In this document: piece after piece, positions 1 through 7,546 of the stretch
How positions within the stretch are numbered: position 1 is the first letter of the stretch
Layout: every line of letters begins with the position of its first letter
Assembly: GCA_964649815.1 (NCBI GenBank)
Contig: CAZYQC010000055.1
Location: 1-21,712, forward strand
DNA: 21,712 bases
DNA from: G013214665 sp964649815
GTDB lineage: Bacteria > Pseudomonadota > Alphaproteobacteria > Rhodobacterales > Rhodobacteraceae
Direction of reading: 5' to 3'
Position numbers and translations under genes: made by a program
The notes under the pieces: generated by a model
The model's input: the letters and a program-made list of their open reading frames with translations, nothing else
The model's database searches: none
Told to the model about the DNA's origin: nothing

Positions 1-85
1 GGGTGCAGAAGGGGTTCTGGGGGCGCTGCTGCAGGGGGATGGAGACACCAAAGGTTGCCAGCAGCGGCTCGAGCGGGCGGTGCTA
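1..85 (-). other. Continuation of urtB reading frame beyond an in-frame TAG, with degraded codons
   Basis: Reading on past the TAG at 85-83 in the same frame gives HRPLEPLLATFGVS and then a poorer stretch up to the window edge. The first part is the conserved UrtB sequence that normally follows RWLY, so TAG replaces the expected tyrosine codon. Several later positions look altered relative to the usual family sequence: Pro, Arg and Cys appear where Ala, Leu and Gly are expected. The clustering at the window edge suggests base-call errors rather than a natural mutation, but a real pseudogene cannot be excluded. Confidence 0.6.
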
Positions 86-1414
86 GAGCCAGCGGATGAC
101 GAGGCGCTCCATCGCGACGCCTGCCGCAAAGGTGACGGCGAAGGCCAGCGGAATCGCAACGATGATGGATGTCGTGTGATCTGGGATGAAGAGCTGGACC
201 ACATAGCCGGTATAGGCGCCCATCATGATGAATTCGCCATGCGCCATGTTGATCACGCCCATAACGCCGAAGGTGATGGCGAGGCCGATGGCGGCGAGAA
301 AGTAGATGGAGGCCAGAGAGATCGCATCCAAGGCCAGGTCAGCGGTTTGGTTCAGGGCAACACTTTGTTCAATCGCTCTCAGCGTTTCCTGGGCCGCGGC
401 GGCGACTTCGGGGGCGGCGGCGATGTAGCGGTTGTAGAAGGTGAAATTCGCGAGCGTCGCTGTTACCTCGGTTGGCGTGACTGCGGGCTCGGCCCGGCCA
501 TCCGCGACCAGGGCCTGATAGACCGAATACCGTGCAGCGTCTTGATCGAGTGTCGACACAGGCGTGCCCAGGATGGCGCCGTCTTCGATATTGGCGACCA
601 GAACATCGCGGATGTCTGAGGCGGTGGCGATTGGCGGGGCGAGGCCTTTTTGCACAAGCAGGTCATAGGCGTCCGCTTCGGAGAGCTCAGCGCTGCCGGG
701 GGTCAGGATTTGGGCGATGTCTGCGCCCTCAGGCGCGGTGTCCGAGACATCAAGCGCGGTTGCGATCAACGGGTTGAGGGCGGCGCGCACATCAACGCCA
801 AGATCGCCCTGAAAGCCCCTGATTGCGCTGATTTTTTCTGACGGATCCTCGGCAAAGGCGATGGTCAGAATGCGCTCGGTGCGGGACATGCGCTCTTGCA
901 GCGTTGCGTCTGTTTCCTCGGGCAAGACGGCACGCAACGATGCCAGATGGGTTTCTTTTGGATCGCGGCCAATGGCGTCGAGCGCGCGGGCGCGGGTGGC
1001 TGGATCCGGTGCTTTGAGCTGGAACGTGACGAGGGCCGCGCCGATCAAGCCGCGCACACCGCTGTTGGGTTTGAGTTGGCGCCAGTCTTTGTCGGGCACT
1101 TCGCCAAGATCGGTGCCATCGGCAAAGTCGAAAATGCGCAGGGTCTTTTTGTCGATCTCCTCGGCATAGACAAAAAGACCGGTCTCTTTGGAGCGCCACA
1201 TCTCTTTGGATTGCCATTTCTCGAAGACAGTTTGGGCCTCAGGCAATCCGCTGTCGGTCAGCGCATCAATCGCGGGGCCGATGGTCTTGCGAGAGGGTTT
1301 CGCAAGCATGTCGCCATAATCCTGCATGATCTGCTGGATGGGCGCGTCAGCCTGTTGCGCGCTCAGCGGTGCTGCGAGCAGGGCGCACCAAAGGAGTACC
1401 AAAAATCGGATCAT
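83..1414 (-). CDS. urtB: Urea ABC transporter permease UrtB, incomplete (in-frame stop near window edge)
   Basis: UrtB is one of two inner-membrane permease subunits of the UrtABCDE urea importer, of the branched-chain amino acid transporter type. The visible part has 443 residues. It starts with a signal-like segment (MIRFLVLLWCALLAAPLSA), followed by the long soluble N-terminal region of about 330 residues that marks UrtB. Membrane segments then begin near residue 365, including the conserved GVMGVINMAHGEF stretch. The frame stops at a TAG after MERLVIRWL, but recognisable UrtB sequence continues to the window edge. The complete protein should be roughly 90 to 200 residues longer. The gene lies 66 bases downstream of urtA with a hairpin between them. 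It is either sequenced with an error or a pseudogene; family identity is secure. Confidence 0.85.
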   Translation of the reverse strand: MIRFLVLLWCALLAAPLSAQQADAPIQQIMQDYGDMLAKPSRKTIGPAIDALTDSGLPEAQTVFEKWQSKEMWRSKETGLFVYAEEIDKKTLRIFDFADGTDLGEVPDKDWRQLKPNSGVRGLIGAALVTFQLKAPDPATRARALDAIGRDPKETHLASLRAVLPEETDATLQERMSRTERILTIAFAEDPSEKISAIRGFQGDLGVDVRAALNPLIATALDVSDTAPEGADIAQILTPGSAELSEADAYDLLVQKGLAPPIATASDIRDVLVANIEDGAILGTPVSTLDQDAARYSVYQALVADGRAEPAVTPTEVTATLANFTFYNRYIAAAPEVAAAAQETLRAIEQSVALNQTADLALDAISLASIYFLAAIGLAITFGVMGVINMAHGEFIMMGAYTGYVVQLFIPDHTTSIIVAIPLAFAVTFAAGVAMERLVIRWL

Positions 1415-1434
1415 GCTGCGCCTCTTGAGGGGGA

Positions 1435-1456
1435 GAAGGGCGCCCAGGCGCCCTTC
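1435..1456 (-). other. Perfect inverted repeat between urtA and urtB
   Basis: The arms GAAGGGCGCC and GGCGCCCTTC (10 bp each) are separated by two bases and lie in the 66-base urtA-urtB gap. No T-run follows on the minus strand, so it is not a clear intrinsic terminator. Such hairpins after the binding-protein gene commonly stabilise its mRNA or lower read-through to the permease gene; that role is inferred here. Confidence 0.6.
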
Positions 1457-1480
1457 CGATTATCGTTTTAGGTCAAACGA

Positions 1481-2758
1481 TTAGTAGTTGGACTTGATCT
1501 GAACGCAGGTGTTGGTCTCGGTGTTGTACATACCGCAGCCCAAAGACGCCCAATCAGATTTCAGAACCGCAGATTCTGGCAGGTAGTCTGTCCATGCATC
1601 GCCAGGAACTTCTGTTGTCTGGCTGATGATGTCGAACTGACCATCCTCTTGGATTTCACCGATCAGAACCGGCTTGGCGAGGTGGTGGTTTGGCAACATC
1701 ACCGCTGTGCCGCCTGTCAGGTTCGGGAATTCCTGGCCGTACATAGCTGTGCGCACGGCATCCACATCTGTGGTGCCTGCTGCGGTTGCGGCGTTCACCC
1801 ACATGTTGAAGCCGATGTAATGCGCTTCCATTGGGTCGTTTGTGACGCGCTCTTCGCCCATGCGGGCTTTCCAGGCGGCGACCCAAGCTTCGTTTGCATC
1901 GGATTCAGCGGATTGGAAGTAGTTCCACGCCGCCAAGTGACCAACCAGGTTGGTTGTGTCGAGGCCTGCAAGCTCTTCTTCACCAACGGAGAAGGCGACA
2001 ACGGGGATATCATCCGCGGATACGCCTGCAGCGGCGAGTTCTTTGTAGAAGCCCACGTTCGCGTCACCGTTGATCGTGGAGATCACGCCGACTTTTTTGC
2101 CGTCTGCGCCAAGTGCGACGACGTCAGCAACGATCTTGGACCAATCAGAATGACCGAAAGGCGTGTAGTTCACAAAGATGTCTTCTTCGGCGATGCCTTT
2201 CTGCTGAAGATAGCTTTCCAGGATGTTGTTTGTTGTACGTGGGTACACATAATCCGTGCCGAGCAGCGCGAACTTTTCAACTTCGAGCTCTTCGAGGAAA
2301 TAATCGGTTGCAGGGATCGCCTGCTGGTTTGGCGCAGCGCCGGTGTAGAAGACGTTTTTGGAGCTTTCTTCGCCTTCGTACTGAACAGGGTAGAAGAGCA
2401 GGCCGTTCAGTTCTTCGATCACGGGCAGCACGGATTTACGGGAAACAGATGTCCAGTTGCCGAAGATCACGTCCACTTCGTGGACGGTCAGCAATTCACG
2501 GGCCTTTTCCGCAAAAAGCGGCCAGTCGGAGGCCGGATCAACAACAACGGCCTCAAGCTGGCAGCCCAGAACACCGCCTGCGGCGTTCTGCTGTTCGACC
2601 AGCATTTCCATTGTGTCTTTCAGGGTGGTTTCCGAAATCGCCATTGTGCCGGACAGAGAGTGCAAAACACCCACTTTGATCGGGCAGTCTTGAGCGGCGG
2701 CAGGCAGAGCGCCGGCCATCAGCACGGCAGCAGTTGTTCCGAGAAGTTTTTTTGTCAT
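1481..2758 (-). CDS. urtA: Urea ABC transporter substrate-binding protein UrtA
   Basis: UrtA is the periplasmic urea-binding component of the UrtABCDE importer. The 425-residue product begins with a clear Sec signal peptide (MTKKLLGTTAAVLMAGALPAAA, likely cleaved before Gln23). The mature part starts with DCPIKVGVLHSLSGTMAIS, a hallmark of UrtA/FmdD-type binding proteins. Later segments such as FGNWTSVSRKSVLPV, FYPVQYEG and NHHLAKPVLIGEI are also typical. The start at 2758 is preferred over an in-frame ATG at 2815 because it begins the signal peptide and has an AAAGGAAA ribosome-binding site about 7 bases upstream. It is the first visible gene of the urt operon and is probably nitrogen-regulated, although I could not identify a convincing sigma-54 or NtrC site. 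Confidence 0.95.
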   Translation of the reverse strand: MTKKLLGTTAAVLMAGALPAAAQDCPIKVGVLHSLSGTMAISETTLKDTMEMLVEQQNAAGGVLGCQLEAVVVDPASDWPLFAEKARELLTVHEVDVIFGNWTSVSRKSVLPVIEELNGLLFYPVQYEGEESSKNVFYTGAAPNQQAIPATDYFLEELEVEKFALLGTDYVYPRTTNNILESYLQQKGIAEEDIFVNYTPFGHSDWSKIVADVVALGADGKKVGVISTINGDANVGFYKELAAAGVSADDIPVVAFSVGEEELAGLDTTNLVGHLAAWNYFQSAESDANEAWVAAWKARMGEERVTNDPMEAHYIGFNMWVNAATAAGTTDVDAVRTAMYGQEFPNLTGGTAVMLPNHHLAKPVLIGEIQEDGQFDIISQTTEVPGDAWTDYLPESAVLKSDWASLGCGMYNTETNTCVQIKSNY

Positions 2759-3049
2759 CGCTTTTTCCTTTGCGCGACGCGCGGAAGCATTGCGAAGCGG
2801 CAAGGCACACTCCATATCTCCCCCACGCAGATTTTTGCGTCGTGCGGTGGTGATATGTGGTTGCTAGGCCAGCACCATCGCACGTGAGTAAAAGGTCCTG
2901 TTGAACCCGTGGGCCATGTAGTGCGTATTTTTTCGGCAATCCGAGTCATCGCTCGGGTTTCGCCGTCCCAACCGGGAAATTTGCCCTATTTTTGTGCGGG
3001 CGACTGAATTGCGCTGAAAAAGCGGGCAGAGAGCAGACGCTTTTGGGCG
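2759..3049 (-). promoter_or_regulatory. Intergenic region upstream of urtA, presumed to hold the urt promoter
   Basis: About 290 bases without a convincing gene separate urtA from the small gene at 3050. The urtA promoter must lie here or further upstream. I looked for a TGGCAC-N5-TTGCA type sigma-54 site on the minus strand and did not find a good match. A short inverted repeat (ACGCA/TGCGT, 2825-2840) is the only obvious symmetry. No precise promoter position is claimed. Confidence 0.35.
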
Positions 3050-3433
3050 TCAACTGTCCAGCAGCATCCTTTGGCAAACATTCAGATGATGCGTGGATTG
3101 GCGTTTCGCCCATTGCGCGCGCTCGGAATTGCTGGCGAAAGCGGCAGTTGTAAGCAGGCTGGAATGCGCCAGCTTGCTTTCGATCCGTTTGGCCATTGCA
3201 TCGCGACGCTTGTCTTGCGGAGTGACGGCTTCGAGCAGGGACACGAAAGTTAGCCGTTGCGCCTCGAGATCGTCTGCAGCGGGGTCGTTCATCAGCCAGG
3301 CATGTTCCATCTGAGCAGAATAGCGCCCGGTGCATCCGGCAAAGACTTCGAACAGGGGCTCATGCGCTTTGGCTGCACCGATTTGGCTCAGAAGCACACA
3401 AAGGGCCGTGATTATCGTTCTTTTTCTGCGCAC
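3050..3433 (-). CDS. Small secreted protein of unknown function
   Basis: This 127-residue product starts at GTG and has an N-terminal basic region and hydrophobic core (RRKRTIITALCVLLSQIGAAKA), a plausible signal peptide cleaved before HEP. The mature protein is helical-looking, with two cysteines, one in FAGCTGRYSAQMEH and one near the C-terminus in LNVCQRML, that could form a disulfide. I recall similar short exported proteins in Rhodobacterales but know no function. No good ribosome-binding site is visible before the GTG, so the start is uncertain. It lies 93 bases downstream of cobF on the same strand and could be at the tail of that operon or transcribed separately. A different minus frame at 2946-3335 was judged to be its shadow. 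Confidence 0.7.
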   Translation of the reverse strand: MRRKRTIITALCVLLSQIGAAKAHEPLFEVFAGCTGRYSAQMEHAWLMNDPAADDLEAQRLTFVSLLEAVTPQDKRRDAMAKRIESKLAHSSLLTTAAFASNSERAQWAKRQSTHHLNVCQRMLLDS

Positions 3434-3511
3434 AAATTGATCAAAGCATCGAAAAAGGCGCCTGACAAGTGTGCAGTTTGAAAACTTTTACCGGGCGTTC
3501 ATCATTGAGTG

Positions 3512-3525
3512 CCCAAGATCTTGGG
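3512..3525. other. 14-bp perfect palindrome at the cobF stop codon
   Basis: CCCAAGATCTTGGG is a perfect palindrome starting one base after the cobF stop (3529-3527, minus). As RNA it could form only a tight hairpin and no T-run follows, so it is weak as an intrinsic terminator. It could be a protein-binding site or chance; the position at the operon end is suggestive only. Confidence 0.4.
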
Positions 3526-3526
3526 G

Positions 3527-4267
3527 TCAGGCATTGCGGCGGCGCAAAAGATAGGTGTCCATGATCCAGCCATGTGCCTCGCGCGCGGCGGCGCGGGTCG
3601 AGATGATTTCGGCGCTGACATCTTGCAAATGGCCGCTCACCAGAACCTCGTTCTCCATTCCCAGAAACGCGCCCCACCAGATGTCAAAATCGGCGGGCTC
3701 AAGCGTTTGAAATGCACAGGTGCCGTCCAGCATAACAACGAGCGTTTCGGTGTCAGCGGGCCAGCCCGCATCGCGCAACCGCCGCCCGGTCGAGATCGTG
3801 ACCGGCGCGTTTACGGTGTTCAAAGCGATGGCATGCGCTGCGGTGAGCGCTTGGACGGATGTGATGCCGGGAACCACCGTAAGCGTCGGAGCCGGAGACA
3901 AGCGGGCCGCAATGCGCAAGGTGCTGTCATAAAGCGAGGGGTCCCCCCAAACCAACAGTGCGACATCGGCGGGGGCGCCGTGTTGCGCGATCGCCTCTGC
4001 CCAAATCTGTGCAATCTCATCGTGCCAAAGCGCGACGCGGTCCAGGTAAGGCTGGCTTTCGTCGCGCACCGGCATATCGAAATAGGCAATCGGGGCCTCC
4101 GGGCGAATGTCATCAACAATCTGACGGCGCAAGTCGGCCAGATCATCTTTGCCCGGGCCTTTGCGCGGAATGAGGATAAGCGGGGCGGCGGCAATGGCTT
4201 GGCGGGCCTGCCCCGTTAAATGGTCTGGGTTCCCTGTGCCGATCCCGATGAGGTGAATATGGGTCAT
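3527..4267 (-). CDS. cobF: Precorrin-6A synthase (deacetylating) CobF
   Basis: CobF is the SAM-dependent C1-methyltransferase of the aerobic cobalamin pathway. It converts precorrin-5 to precorrin-6A with loss of the extruded acetyl unit as acetate. The 246-residue product has the tetrapyrrole methylase fold, with an N-terminal GIGTGNPD glycine-rich loop (residues 8-15), the CobF-typical IPRKGPGKDDL segment (33-43), and VWGDPSLYDS around residue 107, corresponding to the conserved GDP loop. Presence of cobF marks the oxygen-dependent pathway. It is the last cob gene of the minus-strand operon and is separated from cobA by an unusually long 102-base spacer, so it may have some independent expression. 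The start at 4267 follows a weak AAGG element. Confidence 0.95.
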   Translation of the reverse strand: MTHIHLIGIGTGNPDHLTGQARQAIAAAPLILIPRKGPGKDDLADLRRQIVDDIRPEAPIAYFDMPVRDESQPYLDRVALWHDEIAQIWAEAIAQHGAPADVALLVWGDPSLYDSTLRIAARLSPAPTLTVVPGITSVQALTAAHAIALNTVNAPVTISTGRRLRDAGWPADTETLVVMLDGTCAFQTLEPADFDIWWGAFLGMENEVLVSGHLQDVSAEIISTRAAAREAHGWIMDTYLLRRRNA

Positions 4268-4290
4268 GGATTGGGTTCTACCTTAGACAT
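4264..4290 (-). other. Possible 8-codon leader reading frame overlapping the cobF start
   Basis: In the cobA-cobF spacer an ATG at 4290 opens a reading frame encoding MSKVEPNP, whose TGA overlaps the cobF ATG as ATGA. Such an arrangement could couple translation into cobF. No ribosome-binding site precedes it and 8 codons can occur by chance. The spacer also holds GGCGCC repeats (4291-4296 and 4313-4318) able to pair just upstream of this ATG. Confidence 0.2.
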
Positions 4291-4369
4291 GGCGCCGCAG
4301 GAACATGCGGGTGGCGCCTTGGGGCGGGCGAATTGGGGTTTCGCACAGCCCACTTTGATCGCTTGTGTC

Positions 4370-5089
4370 TCAGCTCTCTGCCAAGGCGCCATAGAGGATA
4401 AGGGCGGGTGCATCACTGATCTTTTCGCTCAAGTCTTTGGCCAAATCTGCAACCGTGGTGCGGTGCAGCCGTTGATCGGGGGTCGAGACGGCTTCGGCCA
4501 ACAGGGCTGGCGTGTCAGGCGGCAAGCCGTGATCTGTCAACATGCGCGCCAAGCCCGGAAAGGTGCGCTGGCCCATAAAGACGACGGTTGTCGCCTTTGG
4601 ATCGGCCAAGGCGGCCATGTTCAGATCCTCGGGCAGGGCGCCTTTGACATCGTGGCCCGTGATGAACTGAACGCGGCGCGCCGTCAGGCGGCGCGTCAAG
4701 GGGATTCCTGCGGCTGCGGCTGCGGCGCAGGCCGATGGCACGCCTGGAATGATCTCAAAGGCGATGCCTGCGGCTTTCAGCGCGTCGGTTTCTTCTTCCA
4801 ACCGGCCAAAGGTGCCGCCGTCGCCGGATTTCAACCGCACGACGTGCTGACCGGTTTGCGCGTAATCGACCAGCAATTGACTGACGTGGTTTTGTTTGGG
4901 CGAGGGCCGACCGGCGCGTTTTCCGACGCCCACCAGGTCTGCATCCGCTCGGGCATGGGCCAAAATCGGGCCTGACGACAAATCATCAAACAAAACCGCG
5001 TCGGCCTTGCCCAGACGATCGACGGCTTTGACTGTCAGCAACTCGGGATCGCCGGGACCAGAGCCGATAAAGCTTACAAAGCCGCTCAT
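4370..5089 (-). CDS. cobA: Uroporphyrinogen-III C-methyltransferase CobA (SUMT)
   Basis: CobA methylates uroporphyrinogen III at C2 and C7 with SAM to give precorrin-2, the entry step to the corrin branch. The 239-residue protein is a stand-alone SUMT without the CysG dehydrogenase/ferrochelatase domain. Visible motifs are GSGPGDPELLTVKA (residues 9-22), PGVPSACAAAAAAGIPLTRR, VQFITGHD, and VVFMG near residue 166. The usual GGDPxxFGR loop reads SGDGGTFGR here (88-96), so the aspartate and FGR are kept but the proline is replaced by glycine. The start overlaps the cobB stop as ATGA, indicating translational coupling. It probably also feeds siroheme synthesis if no other SUMT exists in the genome. 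Confidence 0.93.
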   Translation of the reverse strand: MSGFVSFIGSGPGDPELLTVKAVDRLGKADAVLFDDLSSGPILAHARADADLVGVGKRAGRPSPKQNHVSQLLVDYAQTGQHVVRLKSGDGGTFGRLEEETDALKAAGIAFEIIPGVPSACAAAAAAGIPLTRRLTARRVQFITGHDVKGALPEDLNMAALADPKATTVVFMGQRTFPGLARMLTDHGLPPDTPALLAEAVSTPDQRLHRTTVADLAKDLSEKISDAPALILYGALAES

Positions 5090-6399
5090 CCGGTTTCTCC
5101 GGTGATGAGATGAAAGAAGGTCCCCGTGACTTGACCTTTGCGCGACCCGGTCTCCGGGACCGGATTCCCATCGGCGTCATAGACATCGGCCAGCGGCGCA
5201 TCGGGTTCATCCAGGATTGTCGTGTAGTGGAATTCATGCCCCCGCAGCGCGGCCCCAGGCGCAAACCCGGGCATCGGCGCTTTGAGAACGGCCCGTCGGT
5301 AGCCCAGGTGGAATTTCCGTTTCTCATAGCTGGTGACAAGACCCAAAAGGCCCGCCATCTCGTGACGCTGACCCTCTTTGTCGATCAAGGCCTCGCCCAA
5401 GGCCATGTAGCCACCGCATTCTCCGTGAACGGGTTTTGTCTCCGCATGGGTGCGCAGGCCTTGGCGAAAGGTACGCGCTTGGGCCAAGGTCGCGCCATGC
5501 AACTCGGGGTATCCGCCCGGCAGCCAAACCAGATCGGCGCTTGGGTCCGGCGCCTGATCGGCCAGGGGGGAAAACGGAAGCACTTCGGCGCCCGCGTGCC
5601 GCCAGCCTTCCAGCAGATGCGGATAGGTAAAGGAAAAAGCAGCGTCCCGTGCGATCGCGATGCGCTGGGCGGGCGGCGGCGGCAGCGTATTGGCCGCCGG
5701 TGGTTGGCTTGCGCGCGCCGCCGCTTTGATCGCGTCAAGGTCAACATGTTCGCGCAGAAAGGTTGCGTAACCTGTGATGGCGGCCTCTAGATCGGGATGT
5801 TCGACGGCTTGGATCAGGCCCAAATGCCGCTCGGGCAATTTCAGATCCCCCCGACGGGGCAGCGCGCCCAACACTTGAATGCCCGCCTTGTCCATGCCCA
5901 CCCGCGTAAGGCGTTCGTGCCGGGGGCTGGCCACGCGGTTCAGGATCACGCCCGCGAACGGCAAATCCGGGTGATAGGATTTGAACCCCAGCGCTGTGGC
6001 CGCCGCCGATTGCGCCTGGCCGCCCACATCGATCACAAGGATCACAGGCCATCCCATCGCAAGCGCGGTTTCTGCGCTTGAGCCAAAGCCGCTTTGCCCG
6101 CGCGTTGCAACGCCATCGAACAAGCCCATCGAGCCTTCGGCCACACAGATGTCAGCGCCTGTGGTGCGTGCCGCAACCGCGCCCAACAGACCTTGGTCCA
6201 TCGCCCAGGTGTCAAAGTTATACGAAGGCCGACCCGCTGCGGCCAAATGAAAGGCCGGGTCGATATAATCGGGGCCGCTTTTGTAAGGTTGCACCGTTAG
6301 CCCGTCTTCGGCCAAGGCCCGCAACAGGCCCAGCATGACGGTGGTTTTGCCGGTGCCAGAGGCGGGGGCGGATACCAGAATTCCAGGAGGATTAGTCAT
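5086..6399 (-). CDS. cobB: Hydrogenobyrinic/cobyrinic acid a,c-diamide synthase CobB
   Basis: CobB uses ATP and glutamine to amidate the a and c side chains of hydrogenobyrinic acid, the substrate preparation for cobalt insertion. The 437-residue product has the expected two domains: an N-terminal dethiobiotin-synthetase-like ATPase with the P-loop SAPASGTGKTT (about residues 10-20), and a C-terminal class-I glutaminase domain with the nucleophile Cys328 in VHGECGGYMALG and a C-terminal GTFFHLI histidine. The start at 6399 is chosen because the protein then begins MTNPPGILVSAP, as usual for the family, and overlaps the cobM stop by 8 bases; a longer in-frame extension to 6504 would merely overlap cobM. 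The stop overlaps the cobA start as ATGA. Confidence 0.95.
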   Translation of the reverse strand: MTNPPGILVSAPASGTGKTTVMLGLLRALAEDGLTVQPYKSGPDYIDPAFHLAAAGRPSYNFDTWAMDQGLLGAVAARTTGADICVAEGSMGLFDGVATRGQSGFGSSAETALAMGWPVILVIDVGGQAQSAAATALGFKSYHPDLPFAGVILNRVASPRHERLTRVGMDKAGIQVLGALPRRGDLKLPERHLGLIQAVEHPDLEAAITGYATFLREHVDLDAIKAAARASQPPAANTLPPPPAQRIAIARDAAFSFTYPHLLEGWRHAGAEVLPFSPLADQAPDPSADLVWLPGGYPELHGATLAQARTFRQGLRTHAETKPVHGECGGYMALGEALIDKEGQRHEMAGLLGLVTSYEKRKFHLGYRRAVLKAPMPGFAPGAALRGHEFHYTTILDEPDAPLADVYDADGNPVPETGSRKGQVTGTFFHLITGETG

Positions 6400-7186
6400 C
6401 GCCGTGGCTCCAACTTGCCCAAGGGCTGTCTGCGGTTTGGGGGCGATAGCGCCGGTCGTAATCGACGCTGTAAAGACAGCTTTCGTCAAAATTCTCTGAC
6501 CCAATGGCGTGGCCCACCAAAATCAGCGCCGTGCGGCTGATGGAGGGATCCATCGCATCGTGCAGCGTCTCGAGTGTCGCATGCAGGATCTTTTCGTCCG
6601 GCCAGGATGCGCGATACACGACCGCCACCGGGCAATCCTTGCCATAGGCTGGGGTGAGATCCGCGACCACCTGGTCCAAATTGCCAATCGACAGATGGAT
6701 GGCCAGCGTCGCGCCCGTGGCCGCAAAGTTGGTCAAGGTTTCGCCCGCGGGCATGGTCGAGGCGCGCCCGGGCGTTCGGGTCAACACCACCGATTGCGCG
6801 ACACCAGGCAAGGTCAATTCGGCACCCAAGGTTGCGGCGGCTGCGGCAAATGAGGGCACGCCGGGCGTCACCGTATAGCGAATGCCCTCGGCACGCAGGC
6901 GGCGCAATTGCTCTCCCATTGCGGACCAAACGGACAGATCACCAGAGTGCAGCCGCGCCACATCCTGCCCAGCGGCGTCTGCGGCTTTGATCTCGGCCAT
7001 GATGGCGTCTAAATCCATTGGCGCCGTGTTCACGATCTTTGCGCCTTCCGGGCAATGGTCCAAGATCGCCTCGGGGACCAATGATCCCGCATAGAGGCAA
7101 ACCGGGCAGGCCGCGATCAGGTCGCGCCCGCGCAACGTCAAAAGATCAGGCGCGCCCGGTCCGGCGCCTATGAAGTGTACGGTCAT
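6392..7186 (-). CDS. cobM: Precorrin-4 C11-methyltransferase CobM
   Basis: CobM transfers a methyl group from SAM to C11 of precorrin-4, giving precorrin-5. The 264-residue protein has the tetrapyrrole methylase motifs GAGPGAPDLLTLRG (residues 7-20), the CobM/CbiF-typical CLYAGSLVP (30-38), ARLHSGDLSVWSAMGEQ (77-93) and TPGVPSFAAAAATLG. The ATG at 7186 follows the cobE stop directly (TAAATG). The last roughly 25 residues, rich in Tyr, Arg and Trp, extend slightly beyond the catalytic core. It sits between cobE and cobB in the riboswitch-led operon. Confidence 0.95.
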   Translation of the reverse strand: MTVHFIGAGPGAPDLLTLRGRDLIAACPVCLYAGSLVPEAILDHCPEGAKIVNTAPMDLDAIMAEIKAADAAGQDVARLHSGDLSVWSAMGEQLRRLRAEGIRYTVTPGVPSFAAAAATLGAELTLPGVAQSVVLTRTPGRASTMPAGETLTNFAATGATLAIHLSIGNLDQVVADLTPAYGKDCPVAVVYRASWPDEKILHATLETLHDAMDPSISRTALILVGHAIGSENFDESCLYSVDYDRRYRPQTADSPWASWSHGDD

Positions 7187-7546
7187 TTACCCGTCTCCTT
7201 GCGCGATTGCGCATGTCACCATCCGGTCTTGGGACACTTGCCGCGTCGCCAAAAGCCGCGCGTTGCGGCCCGCAGCCGCCAATGCGCAGGCCTCTGCGAC
7301 GCTGCCTGTGTTTTTTGCAGCCAAGCTTGTGTCGGACAACGTTGTGGTGGTCTGTGCTTCCATGTCGCTTTGCGAAACTGCGATCAACGGCAGATCGCGC
7401 ATTTTGGCAAAATCAGCAAGGATGGGCGATTTGTCCTGCACAGTCGCAACCGCGTCCACCGACATATCGCCGCGCGCAGCGGCCAAGGCATCGGCAAAGC
7501 TTGCCTCGGTCGCATCCGCCCGACAGCCAAATCCCGCGACAATCAT
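7187..7546 (-). CDS. cobE: Cobalamin biosynthesis protein CobE
   Basis: CobE is a small protein corresponding to the C-terminal domain of anaerobic-pathway CbiG. It is needed in the aerobic pathway, but its catalytic role is not clearly defined. The 119-residue product starts MIVAGFGCRADATEASFADAL, the typical CobE/CbiG-C start with the FGCR(A) signature, followed by SVDAVATVQDKSP and LSDTSLAAKNTGSVAEACAL, which matches the conserved (T)GSVAEA segment. The start at 7546 forms an ATGA overlap with the cobL stop; an in-frame ATG at 7561 is possible, and the longer frame to 7732 lies inside cobL and is a shadow. The gene ends immediately before cobM (TAAATG). Confidence 0.9.
   Translation of the reverse strand: MIVAGFGCRADATEASFADALAAARGDMSVDAVATVQDKSPILADFAKMRDLPLIAVSQSDMEAQTTTTLSDTSLAAKNTGSVAEACALAAAGRNARLLATRQVSQDRMVTCAIAQGDG

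Noticed and set aside
1649..2887. A 412-codon open frame on the plus strand
   Set aside because: It is fully antisense to urtA, has a composition rich in Cys, His and Phe with no recognisable domain, and arises from the codon bias of a high-G+C gene.
2946..3335. A 129-codon minus-strand frame
   Set aside because: It overlaps the better candidate at 3050-3433, which has a signal peptide and a plausible protein composition; this frame is Arg/Ser rich and has neither.
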